From positions 1-15,581 of the forward strand of contig CAYQBA010000114.1 of assembly GCA_964415605.1 (NCBI GenBank): a stretch of DNA of 15,581 nt, read 5' to 3'. The stretch comes from UCB3 sp964415605 (GTDB lineage Bacteria > Chloroflexota > Anaerolineae > Epilineales > Epilineaceae). A model generated the notes under the pieces. The model worked only from the letters and a program-made list of their open reading frames with translations. It made no database searches and was not told where the DNA came from. Shown here piece after piece: positions 1 through 6,371 of the stretch (position 1 is its first letter; each line of letters begins with the position of its first letter). Both the position numbers and the translations under genes were made by a program.

Positions 1-179
1 AGGTGCACCGGCGGCGCGGCCGGCGCCGGCAGGTCGTCGGGCGCCGCGAGCGTCGGGCGCGGGGTGGGGCTGGGGCCGTCGGTGGGCACCGGCGTCGACG
101 TCGGCGTGGCGCGCGGCGGGCGGGTGACGACGGCGGTGGGCGTCGGCGTGTGCTGGCGAGGCGGCGACCAGCCGGGGCA
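1..179 (-). other. Thr/Pro-rich linker after unit 2, running off the window
   Basis: From residue 1338 the chain becomes rich in Thr, Pro and Ala (RQHTPTPTAVVTRPPRATPT and onward) up to the last codon in the window. Nothing after it can be seen, so either a third unit or a terminal motif could follow. Confidence 0.7.
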
Positions 180-3100
180 GACAGCCATGGCCGGGCCGTG
201 CGGCGCCATCAGATCAGCTCCGTCGCCCAGGTAGAACGGCACGCCCAGCCCGCCGACCGACACGTCGCCGGGCCTGTCGGCATCGACGGCGGGCAGCCGG
301 GGGTCGCCCGGCGACCACGCCGGCCGCTCGACCACGGCCGCCCCGAGCCCGACCAGGTTCTTGAGGAAGGCGCCGGAGGGCGAGAACACGTCGTGCTCCC
401 AGTAGCCGGCGCTGATGACCGCGCTCCCGGCGAAGCCGGGGTTGACGAACCCCCACGTCGCCAGGTCGATGTACTCCGTCTGCCGGGCCTGGAGCTTCTG
501 GCACGTGAAGTCCAGCAGCCCGTTCTGGTCGAAGATCAGGATCGCGAAGTCGGTGAAGCCCGGCTTGGCGACGAGGTTCTGGACGGCGAGAGCGGCCATC
601 CCGCCGCGGCCGTCGCGGTCCTTGACCAGGCGGGGGACCGCCACGAGCCCGACGCCGCCCGCCAGCCCCCCGGCGCCGCCGTCGGGCGCGTCGAACCCCG
701 CCGGCTCGGCGAGCATCGGCGTGAAGTAGCCCTCGCTGACCGCGGTGTCGGCGGTGCGGCGCGTCGCCTCGACCACGCCGAAGATGTCGGGCGGCGTGAC
801 GGGGCTCGTCGCGCCCGGATTCCACCACGCCTGGCTCTGCGCGATGGCCGACCCGATCCAGCTCCCGGGCAGCCCGTCGACCTGGTCGAGGTCGACGACC
901 TGGCTGCCGCCGGGGCAGATGCGGCGTTCCACCGTCGCCACGACCTCGCCGGACCGGTCCAGGAAGTGGACCTTCACCTCGGCCTCGGTGAGCCGGTGGC
1001 CGTTCTGGAGGTGGAGGCGCGTCGACCAGCCGCCGAGCTGGTGGTAGACCAGCGGCGCGTACGCCGTCGCGCTGTCCGGGCTGACCAGGGGCGCGCCCGT
1101 GGCGTTGTCGGCGCGGCGGGCGGGCAGCGCGGCGTAGCTCAGCAGCGCGTCGCCGGCCCACGTGTCGGCCACCACCGCCAGCGGCTGGTCGCCGTCGACC
1201 CACGCCGCCCCGTCGGCGTCGGCCGGCCCGGCGCACGATGTGAGGTCGATGCGCTCGGCGGCGCCCGGCGCCAGCGTGAGGCGGGCGCAGCGCCGCGGCT
1301 CGTTGCAGCGGTCGGGCGCCTTGTACCACACCTCGACCGACGCGCACGCCACCCCGGCGTTCTGCACGCGCACCAGCGTCGGCCGGTCGCGGTGGCCGGA
1401 CGCCGCCGGCAGGTGGTAGCGGAACGACCCGGCGGCGTCCGCCGCGCCGAGGTCGTGGCCGCTCACGCCGGTGTAGTCCGCCCGACCGGAGAGGTTGCCG
1501 TCGGTCGGGTTCGGGCAGGTCCGCCCCACGCTCACGGCCAGCGGCGCCCCGTAGACCCGGGCTTGCGGGATCCCGCGGAACACGGTGCCGGTGTGGTAGG
1601 CGACGCCGAAGCGCCGGTAGTCGTCGCAGTCGCCGACGACGCCGAAGAACAGCTCCTCGCACATCAAGTCGGCGGCCACATCGTCGAAGCCCAGGTCGTC
1701 CGCCAGCCCGAGCTCGGCCAGCGTGCGGGCCGTGAAGCTGACCATCACGCCGCTGGCGGAGCCGGTGGGGACGTGCGCATCGAGGAAGTTCCACGTGCTC
1801 CCCGGCGCCAGCAGGCCCGAGCACTCCACCTTCAGCGGCCCGCGACACTGGGGCGGGCAGGCGTCCGGCTCGGCGTCCCACGTGATGAGCACCGCCTTGG
1901 AGGGGTCGGCGCCCATGCTCTGGACCCCGAGCATCGCCTGGCACTCGAGCTGGCCGGCGAACACCTGCATGCCCGGCAGGTACACGATCCGGCTCGCCGC
2001 GCGCCCGACCGGCAGGCGGTCGTCGATCGCAACCGGCAGCGGCTCGGGCGTCGGCGTGGGGCCGGCGGTCGGCGGGACCGTCGGCCGGAGCGTCGCGGTC
2101 GGCGGGCGCGTCGGCGCGGGGGTCGCGGTGGCCTGACCAGGTTGATTCGGCCCACCTGGGCAACGCGGTGCCGCGCCGGCCGGGATCACACCCGCGTGCG
2201 CCCCGTCCACCGGGTAGAACGGCTGGCCGATGCCGCCGGCCGACACGTCGCCCGGCCGGTCGAGGTCCGCCGCCGGCTGGCCGAGGCCGCCCAAGGACAC
2301 GAACGGCCGCTCCACCACCGCCGCCCCAAGCCCGACGAGGGTCTTCAGGAACGCCCCGGTCGGCGTGAACACGTCGTGCTCCCAGTACGCGGCGCTGATG
2401 ACCGCGCTGCCGGTGAACCCGGCGTTGACGAAGCCCCAGGTGGCCAGGTCGATGTGCTCGACCTGCCGCGCCTGCAGCTTCTGACACGTGAAGTCCAGGA
2501 GCCCGTTCTGGTCGTAGAGGTAGATCGCGAAGTCGGTGAAGCCCGGCCGCGTCACGAGGTTCTGAACCGCCAGCGACGACGTGGCGCCGACGGCGCGATC
2601 GGCCAGCTTGACCAGACGCGGGATGGCGATCAGCCCGACCCCGCCGTCGAGCCCGCCGGCGGCGCCATTGGGGGCATCGAAGCCGGCCGCCTCGGTCAGG
2701 AGCGGCAGCATCACGCCCTCCGACACCGCCGCCGCGTCGGTCGCGCGGACGAGCTCGGCCACGGCGCGGATCTCGGGGTTCGGCGCGCCGCTGCCGGGCG
2801 CCGCCAGGCTCTCGATGAGCGCGGAGCCGATCCAGCTCCCCGGCAGGTCGTCCACATCCCCGAAGTCGAACACCGCGCTGTTGCCCGGGCAGACCACCCG
2901 CGAGCGCGTGGTGATCACGTCGCCGCCGCGATCCTGGAAGTACACCTTGACCACCGCCAGGTCGGTCGGGCTGATGTTCTGCACGTGGAGCCGCGTGGTC
3001 CAGCCGCTCAGACCGTTAAAGACCAGCGGCGCGACGGCCGTCGTGCTGGGCTGGGCCGCTTGCGCGCCGCCGGGCGCCTCGCCGGCCGCGCCGGGCAGCG

Positions 3101-4190
3101 CCGTGTAGCTCATCAGGGCGTCGCCGGCCCAGGCATCGACGACCACCGCCACTGGCTGCGAGGCGCGCACCCTGACCGCGCCGGCAGTCTCGGTGGCCGG
3201 AACGCAGGCCGCAAGGTCGACCACGCGGGTCACGCCCGGCGGCACGGGGTCCACCGCGCAGCGCGTCTCGCGCGGCGCGTCGCAGGCGCCCGCGGCCTGG
3301 AAGACCACCTCGACGGGCGCGCACTCGGTGCCGGCATTTTGGATGCGCACGAAGGTCCGCTCGCCCGCGGCGCCCAGCCGCACCGCCGGCGCGAACGCCG
3401 TGAACCCGCCGGCGCCGTCCGGCCCGCCCAGCGCGTGGCCGTTCACACCGGCGTACGACGCCCGCCCGGTCCGCCCGTCGCCGGCCGCGTGGGGGCACTG
3501 GCGCACCACCTCCACCGCGATCGGCGCGCCCCAGGCCTTGGCTTGCGGGATGCCCTGGAACGGCGCGCCGGTCGTGAATGCCCCGAGGAACCGCCGGTAG
3601 TCGTCGCAGTCGCCGACCACCCCGAAGAACAGCATCTCGCACATCGCGTCCGCCACGATGTCGTCGAAGCCCAGGTCCACGCCGACCTCGCTGAGCTTGC
3701 GGACGTTGAACGAGACCACGAGCCCCCCGGCGGCGTCGGCCGGGAGCTGCGGGCCGGCGAAGGTCCACGTCGCTCCCGGCATGATGAGCCCGGAGCACTC
3801 GACCTTCAGCGGGCCGCGGCACTGCGGCGGGCAGGCGTCCGGCGCGGCGCCCCACGCGATGATCGTCGCCTTGGACGGCTCGGCCCCCACGTTCTGGACG
3901 GTCACCGCCGCGTCGCACGCCGCCGTCGCGTCGAACGGCAGCAGCGCGGGCACGAAGGCCATCCGGCCGGCGGCGCGCGGGTCCACCGCGCCCGGTGGCG
4001 ACTGGTCGGCGGTGGAGGGGCCGTCGGCGCCAGGCCCGCCAGGCGCGTGATCCGGGCTCGAGCCGTCCGACTGCGCCCGGGCCGACATGGACGGCCAGGC
4101 CGGGGCGACACCGGCCGCGACCCCGGCCACGGCGCCGACGGCTGCGAGCACGGCGGCGATCACGACGGTGAGTGCGCGGAACCTGGGCAT
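1..4190 (-). CDS. Giant secreted modular surface protein, two tandem units (C-terminus beyond window)
   Basis: I do not recognise a named family. The frame starts at ATG 4190 behind a strong AAGGAGG and stays open to base 1, giving at least 1396 residues. Residues 1-40 look like a signal peptide: Arg-containing start, a long Ala/Val core, and an Ala-rich cleavage region near SARAQ. Two units follow, about residues 75-675 and 734-1337, with roughly 660-residue periodicity, each closed by a Thr/Pro-rich linker (676-725 and from 1338). Each unit holds four modules (A-D) that begin with a hydrophobic strand containing Pro (AFVPAL, AVAPLV, IAIPRL, VYLPGM) and continue into a VQN-type strand. They often end with a GSAxI or QPxAVV strand, like small beta-sandwiches. 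Cys pairs such as CPPQC and GDCDDYRRF recur in both units and suggest extracellular disulfides. A surface or adhesion role is inferred. A third unit or a terminal motif may lie beyond the window. Confidence 0.85.
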   Translation of the reverse strand, partial: MPRFRALTVVIAAVLAAVGAVAGVAAGVAPAWPSMSARAQSDGSSPDHAPGGPGADGPSTADQSPPGAVDPRAAGRMAFVPALLPFDATAACDAAVTVQNVGAEPSKATIIAWGAAPDACPPQCRGPLKVECSGLIMPGATWTFAGPQLPADAAGGLVVSFNVRKLSEVGVDLGFDDIVADAMCEMLFFGVVGDCDDYRRFLGAFTTGAPFQGIPQAKAWGAPIAVEVVRQCPHAAGDGRTGRASYAGVNGHALGGPDGAGGFTAFAPAVRLGAAGERTFVRIQNAGTECAPVEVVFQAAGACDAPRETRCAVDPVPPGVTRVVDLAACVPATETAGAVRVRASQPVAVVVDAWAGDALMSYTALPGAAGEAPGGAQAAQPSTTAVAPLVFNGLSGWTTRLHVQNISPTDLAVVKVYFQDRGGDVITTRSRVVCPGNSAVFDFGDVDDLPGSWIGSALIESLAAPGSGAPNPEIRAVAELVRATDAAAVSEGVMLPLLTEAAGFDAPNGAAGGLDGGVGLIAIPRLVKLADRAVGATSSLAVQNLVTRPGFTDFAIYLYDQNGLLDFTCQKLQARQVEHIDLATWGFVNAGFTGSAVISAAYWEHDVFTPTGAFLKTLVGLGAAVVERPFVSLGGLGQPAADLDRPGDVSAGGIGQPFYPVDGAHAGVIPAGAAPRCPGGPNQPGQATATPAPTRPPTATLRPTVPPTAGPTPTPEPLPVAIDDRLPVGRAASRIVYLPGMQVFAGQLECQAMLGVQSMGADPSKAVLITWDAEPDACPPQCRGPLKVECSGLLAPGSTWNFLDAHVPTGSASGVMVSFTARTLAELGLADDLGFDDVAADLMCEELFFGVVGDCDDYRRFGVAYHTGTVFRGIPQARVYGAPLAVSVGRTCPNPTDGNLSGRADYTGVSGHDLGAADAAGSFRYHLPAASGHRDRPTLVRVQNAGVACASVEVWYKAPDRCNEPRRCARLTLAPGAAERIDLTSCAGPADADGAAWVDGDQPLAVVADTWAGDALLSYAALPARRADNATGAPLVSPDSATAYAPLVYHQLGGWSTRLHLQNGHRLTEAEVKVHFLDRSGEVVATVERRICPGGSQVVDLDQVDGLPGSWIGSAIAQSQAWWNPGATSPVTPPDIFGVVEATRRTADTAVSEGYFTPMLAEPAGFDAPDGGAGGLAGGVGLVAVPRLVKDRDGRGGMAALAVQNLVAKPGFTDFAILIFDQNGLLDFTCQKLQARQTEYIDLATWGFVNPGFAGSAVISAGYWEHDVFSPSGAFLKNLVGLGAAVVERPAWSPGDPRLPAVDADRPGDVSVGGLGVPFYLGDGADLMAPHGPAMAVCPGWSPPRQHTPTPTAVVTRPPRATPTSTPVPTDGPSPTPRPTLAAPDDLPAPAAPPVH
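180..1991 (-). repeat. Protein repeat unit 2 (modules A2-D2)
   Basis: Second homologous unit of the giant protein. Landmarks are VYLPGMQVF (A2), YHLPAAS then RVQNAG (B2), AYAPLVYH then HLQNGH (C2), and VAVPRLVK then AVQNLV (D2). The module order and the Cys-containing motifs match unit 1. The unit ends at a CPGW motif just before the second Thr/Pro linker, as unit 1 ends at CPGG before the first linker. Confidence 0.85.
2017..2163 (-). other. Thr/Pro-rich linker between the two units
   Basis: Residues about 676-725 are dominated by Thr, Pro and Ala (for example TATPAPTRPPTATLRPT). The stretch is probably extended, possibly glycosylated, and acts as a spacer in the extracellular protein. The same kind of linker follows unit 2 and occurs near the C-termini of the CotH and LVIVD proteins. 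Confidence 0.75.
2166..3968 (-). repeat. Protein repeat unit 1 (modules A1-D1)
   Basis: This is the first of two homologous units of the giant protein. Landmarks in order are AFVPAL then VQNVG (A1), AFAPAV then RIQNAG (B1), AVAPLVFNG then HVQNIS (C1), and IAIPRLVK then AVQNLV (D1). Matching landmarks in unit 2 lie 1974-1983 nt away, so the period is 658-661 residues. Some stretches are nearly identical in DNA, for example around 3599-3625 against 1619-1645, which points to duplication followed by moderate divergence. Confidence 0.85.
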
Positions 4191-4196
4191 GGCGAT

Positions 4197-4203
4197 CCTC
4201 CTT
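4197..4203 (-). promoter_or_regulatory. Shine-Dalgarno of the giant surface protein
   Basis: On the minus strand AAGGAGG lies 6 nt before ATG 4190. This fixes the start of the giant protein and shows that this strand is the coding one here, although the opposite strand also has a very long open frame. Confidence 0.8.
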
Positions 4204-4295
4204 GGGCGCGGCGGCCAGAAACGATGACGTCGGAGGCCACGGGCGGGGTGTGCGGGATGAGTGACACGCGCGGGCGGGGCGAGGTTAGACCGTGC

Positions 4296-4330
4296 CCTGG
4301 GACCGCGGACGTCCCGCCCGCGGTCCCGGG
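4296..4330. promoter_or_regulatory. 13-bp inverted repeat in the divergent hemH / surface-protein region
   Basis: Arms 4296-4308 and 4318-4330 pair over 13 positions, with one G-T pair at 4298/4328 and a 9-nt loop. The region 4191-4481 separates two divergent genes, so a terminator is unlikely. An operator or a leader structure of the minus-strand transcript fits better. Apart from this repeat, the hemH promoter candidate and the two ribosome sites, I see nothing else in the 291-nt gap. Confidence 0.55.
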
Positions 4331-4363
4331 ATGCTCGGGGCATCGCACCCACCACCCGAAAGG

Positions 4364-4369
4364 TACAAT
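4364..4369 (+). promoter_or_regulatory. hemH: Candidate -10 element for hemH
   Basis: TACAAT matches the TATAAT consensus at 5 of 6 bases and stands out in GC-rich sequence. It lies about 112 nt before the TTG start. No convincing -35 hexamer lies 16-18 bp upstream, so the assignment is weak. Confidence 0.3.
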
Positions 4370-4470
4370 TGTCCCGCGATCGGGCCCGCCGGCGCCCCGC
4401 CGGTGCCAACCGCACCCGCCCGCGCCAGCATCCCCATCGTCCCATGATCCACGCATCCACAGCCAGTCCC

Positions 4471-4474
4471 GGAG
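4471..4474 (+). promoter_or_regulatory. hemH: Ribosome binding site deciding the TTG start of hemH
   Basis: GGAG lies 7 nt before the TTG at 4482. The only ATG nearby (4444) is in another frame. The encoded protein then has about 15 residues before the conserved first strand YDAVVVVSFGGPEG. Confidence 0.55.
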
Positions 4475-4481
4475 CCCACCC

Positions 4482-5579
4482 TTGAACCCGACCCCGCCTT
4501 CGACCCACACGCCGGGCGACAGCCACGGCTACGACGCCGTCGTCGTCGTCTCGTTCGGCGGCCCCGAGGGCATGGCCGACGTGATCCCGTTCCTCGAAAA
4601 CGTGCTGCGCGGGCGCAACGTCCCCCGCGCCCGGCTCGAGGAGGTCGCCGAGCACTACGCCCACTTCGGCGGCGTCAGCCCGCTCAACGCCCAGAACCGC
4701 ACCCTCATCGCCGATCTCGAAGCCGAGCTGCGCGCCCACGGCCACCGGCTCCCGGTCTACTGGGGCAACCGCAACTGGGCGCCGTACCTCGCCGACACCG
4801 TGCGCCGGATGCGCGACGACGGCGTCCGTCGCGCGCTGGCGTTCGTCACGTCGGCCTACAGCTCGTACTCCGGCTGCCGGCAGTACCGCGAAGACATCCA
4901 GCGCGCCCGGGCCGAGGTCGGCGCGAGCGCGCCCGAGATCGACAAGCTCCGCGCGTTCTACAATCACCCCGGCTTCATCGCGCCCAACGCCGACGCGCTG
5001 CGGGCCGCGCTCGGCCGGCTGCCGGAGGAAAGCCGCGCCGCCGCGCACGTCGCGTTCACCGCCCACAGCCTGCCGCTGGCGATGGCGCGGGGGTGCGCCT
5101 ACGAGGCGCAGCTGGCCGAGGCCTGCACGCTGGTGGCCGAGATCGCCGGGATCCCGGCCGAGCGCTGGCGCCTGGTCTACCAGAGCCGCAGCGGGCCGCC
5201 GCACCAGCCGTGGCTCGGTCCGGACATCGGCGACCACCTGCGCGATCTCCGCGCGGCGGCGGTGGACGACGACCCGCCGGCCGTCGTCATCGCCCCGATC
5301 GGGTTCATGTCGGACCACATGGAGGTGCTGTACGACCTCGACCACGAGGCCCGGGCCATCGCCGTCGAGATCGGCCTGACGGTCGAGCGCGCCGCGACCG
5401 CCGGCACCGACCCGCGCTTCGTCGCGATGATCCGCGAGCTGATCGAGGAGCGCCTCGCCGCCGCGCCCATCCGCCGCTGGCTGGGCCAGCGCGGGCCGCT
5501 GCCAGACGCGTGCCCCGCCGACTGCTGCCTGTTCGACCCGGCCGTCAGCGCGAGCCCGGCCCCAGGTCGAACGCGATGA
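4482..5579 (+). CDS. hemH: Ferrochelatase (coproporphyrin-type, HemH/CpfC)
   Basis: Inserts ferrous iron into a porphyrin at the end of heme synthesis, in the cytoplasm. The 365-residue product matches the actinobacterial form throughout: SFGGPEG near the N-terminus, FLENVLRGRNVP, EHYAHFGGVSP, GNRNW, then TAHSLP with catalytic His195 and GFMSDHMEVLYDLD with conserved Glu281. By family knowledge this subgroup generally makes coproheme rather than protoheme. Cys132 (YSGCRQY) and C-terminal Cys344, Cys348 and Cys349 (CPADCC) resemble the ligand set of [2Fe-2S] ferrochelatases, an inference. No other heme genes are in the window. The 3' end overlaps the convergent response regulator by 35 nt. The TTG start is chosen from GGAG 7 nt upstream and the expected N-terminus; the frame stays open far upstream, but that is antisense to the surface protein. 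Confidence 0.95.
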   Translation: MNPTPPSTHTPGDSHGYDAVVVVSFGGPEGMADVIPFLENVLRGRNVPRARLEEVAEHYAHFGGVSPLNAQNRTLIADLEAELRAHGHRLPVYWGNRNWAPYLADTVRRMRDDGVRRALAFVTSAYSSYSGCRQYREDIQRARAEVGASAPEIDKLRAFYNHPGFIAPNADALRAALGRLPEESRAAAHVAFTAHSLPLAMARGCAYEAQLAEACTLVAEIAGIPAERWRLVYQSRSGPPHQPWLGPDIGDHLRDLRAAAVDDDPPAVVIAPIGFMSDHMEVLYDLDHEARAIAVEIGLTVERAATAGTDPRFVAMIRELIEERLAAAPIRRWLGQRGPLPDACPADCCLFDPAVSASPAPGRTR

Positions 5580-6204
5580 GCCGGTGGCGCAGCGCCAGCG
5601 TCACCGCCTCGGTGCGCGAGGCCGCGCCGAGCTTGTCGAAGATGTGCGCCAGGTGCGCCTGGGCCGTGCGCTCGCTGATGCCCAGCGCGTGGCCGATCTC
5701 GCGGTTGGTCCGGCCGCCGGCGACGAGCGTCAGCACCTCGCGCTCGCGCTCCGTCAGCTCCACCGGCGCCCCGTCGACATCCACCCGCCCGCGCCGGACA
5801 AGCTTGGCCGTGACCGCCGGGGTGAAGACCGACCCGCCCCCCGCCACCGTGCGCACGGCGTTGACGATCTCGGCGTCGGTGGCGCTCTTGAGCAGGTAGC
5901 CCTGCACGCCGATCTCGGCCACCGCCCACACGTACGGGTCGTCGTCGTGCGCCGTCAGGATGATCACGCCGCTCGCCGGCCACCGCTCGCGCAGCATGCG
6001 CGCCAGCTCGACGCCGTTCGCGCCGGGGAGGTTGATGTCGACGAGCACGACGGCCGGCACCCGCGCGGCGCACCGGGCCAAGGCCTCGTCGGCGGAACCG
6101 GCCTCGGCGATGACCTCGAGGTCGGCCTTGCCGGACAACGCCGAGCGGATGCCTTGACGATAGAGGGGGTGATCGTCGACGATCAGCACGGTGATCGGGT
6201 TCAT
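5545..6204 (-). CDS. NarL/LuxR-family response regulator
   Basis: A 219-residue two-component transcription factor. The receiver domain spans about residues 4-120, with acidic Asp10 and Asp11 (VDDHP), phosphoacceptor Asp56 (VDINLPG), Thr84 and Lys106 (LLKS). A LuxR-type helix-turn-helix covers about 150-208 (LTEREREVL, then TNREIGHALGISERTAQAHL). Length and layout are normal for the family, which includes DevR. ATG 6204 gives the standard N-terminus MNPITVLIVDDHP, although only a weak AGGA lies 15 nt upstream. The gene is divergent from the GAF-PAS kinase across 166 nt, so the kinase is its likely partner (inference). Its last 35 nt overlap the 3' end of hemH on the other strand. Confidence 0.95.
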   Translation of the reverse strand: MNPITVLIVDDHPLYRQGIRSALSGKADLEVIAEAGSADEALARCAARVPAVVLVDINLPGANGVELARMLRERWPASGVIILTAHDDDPYVWAVAEIGVQGYLLKSATDAEIVNAVRTVAGGGSVFTPAVTAKLVRRGRVDVDGAPVELTEREREVLTLVAGGRTNREIGHALGISERTAQAHLAHIFDKLGAASRTEAVTLALRHRLIAFDLGPGSR

Positions 6205-6235
6205 GGGGTGGGGTGGTGTCCTGAGTGGCCCGAGG

Positions 6236-6263
6236 ATGATACGCGATCGCGCCTGCCACGCAA
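6236..6263 (-). promoter_or_regulatory. Candidate promoter of the NarL-type regulator
   Basis: On the minus strand TATCAT (6241-6236) is preceded by TTGCGT (6263-6258) at 16 bp. Transcription would begin about 25 nt before ATG 6204. The -10 abuts a CGATCGCG box. The assignment is from consensus only. Confidence 0.4.
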
Positions 6264-6350
6264 GCGGCGCGATCGACCGCAGCCCGCTACCCACGGAAGC
6301 AGTGGCGCCGGGCACGGCTGGCCGGCGCGCGACTGACCGCCCGATCGCGT
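6241..6350. repeat. CGATCGCG boxes in the divergent kinase/regulator region
   Basis: The 9-mer ACGCGATCG at 6241-6249 is the exact inverse of CGATCGCGT at 6342-6350. A further direct copy, CGCGATCG, lies at 6268-6275. The outer two boxes each lie just upstream of, or next to, a TATCAT hexamer reading away from the centre. This fits operators of an autoregulated divergent pair, but CGATCG is easy to find in GC-rich DNA. Confidence 0.4.
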
Positions 6351-6371
6351 GAACGGCTATCATCCACGGCA
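6333..6371 (+). promoter_or_regulatory. Candidate leaderless promoter of the histidine kinase
   Basis: TATCAT at 6358-6363 lies only 7 nt before the kinase ATG (6371), with CTGACC at 6333-6338 as a possible -35 (19 bp spacer). The transcript would begin at or next to the A of the ATG. No Shine-Dalgarno sequence precedes this ATG, which agrees with a leaderless mRNA. Confidence 0.4.

Noticed and set aside
2017..2163. Thr/Pro-codon stretches read as a DNA minisatellite
   Set aside because: The repetition is loose and reflects Thr/Pro/Ala codon use in a protein linker. No fixed nucleotide period is maintained.
214..2487. 757-codon open frame on the minus strand
   Set aside because: It is a shifted frame of the giant protein gene. 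The true frame has the signal peptide, repeats, ribosome site and conserved motifs.
3..4481. Very long open frame on the plus strand running into hemH (as if an 1858-residue protein)
   Set aside because: It is antisense to the giant surface protein. Its composition is an Arg/Ala/Gly-rich shadow of GC-rich codons, with no domain until the ferrochelatase begins near 4482.
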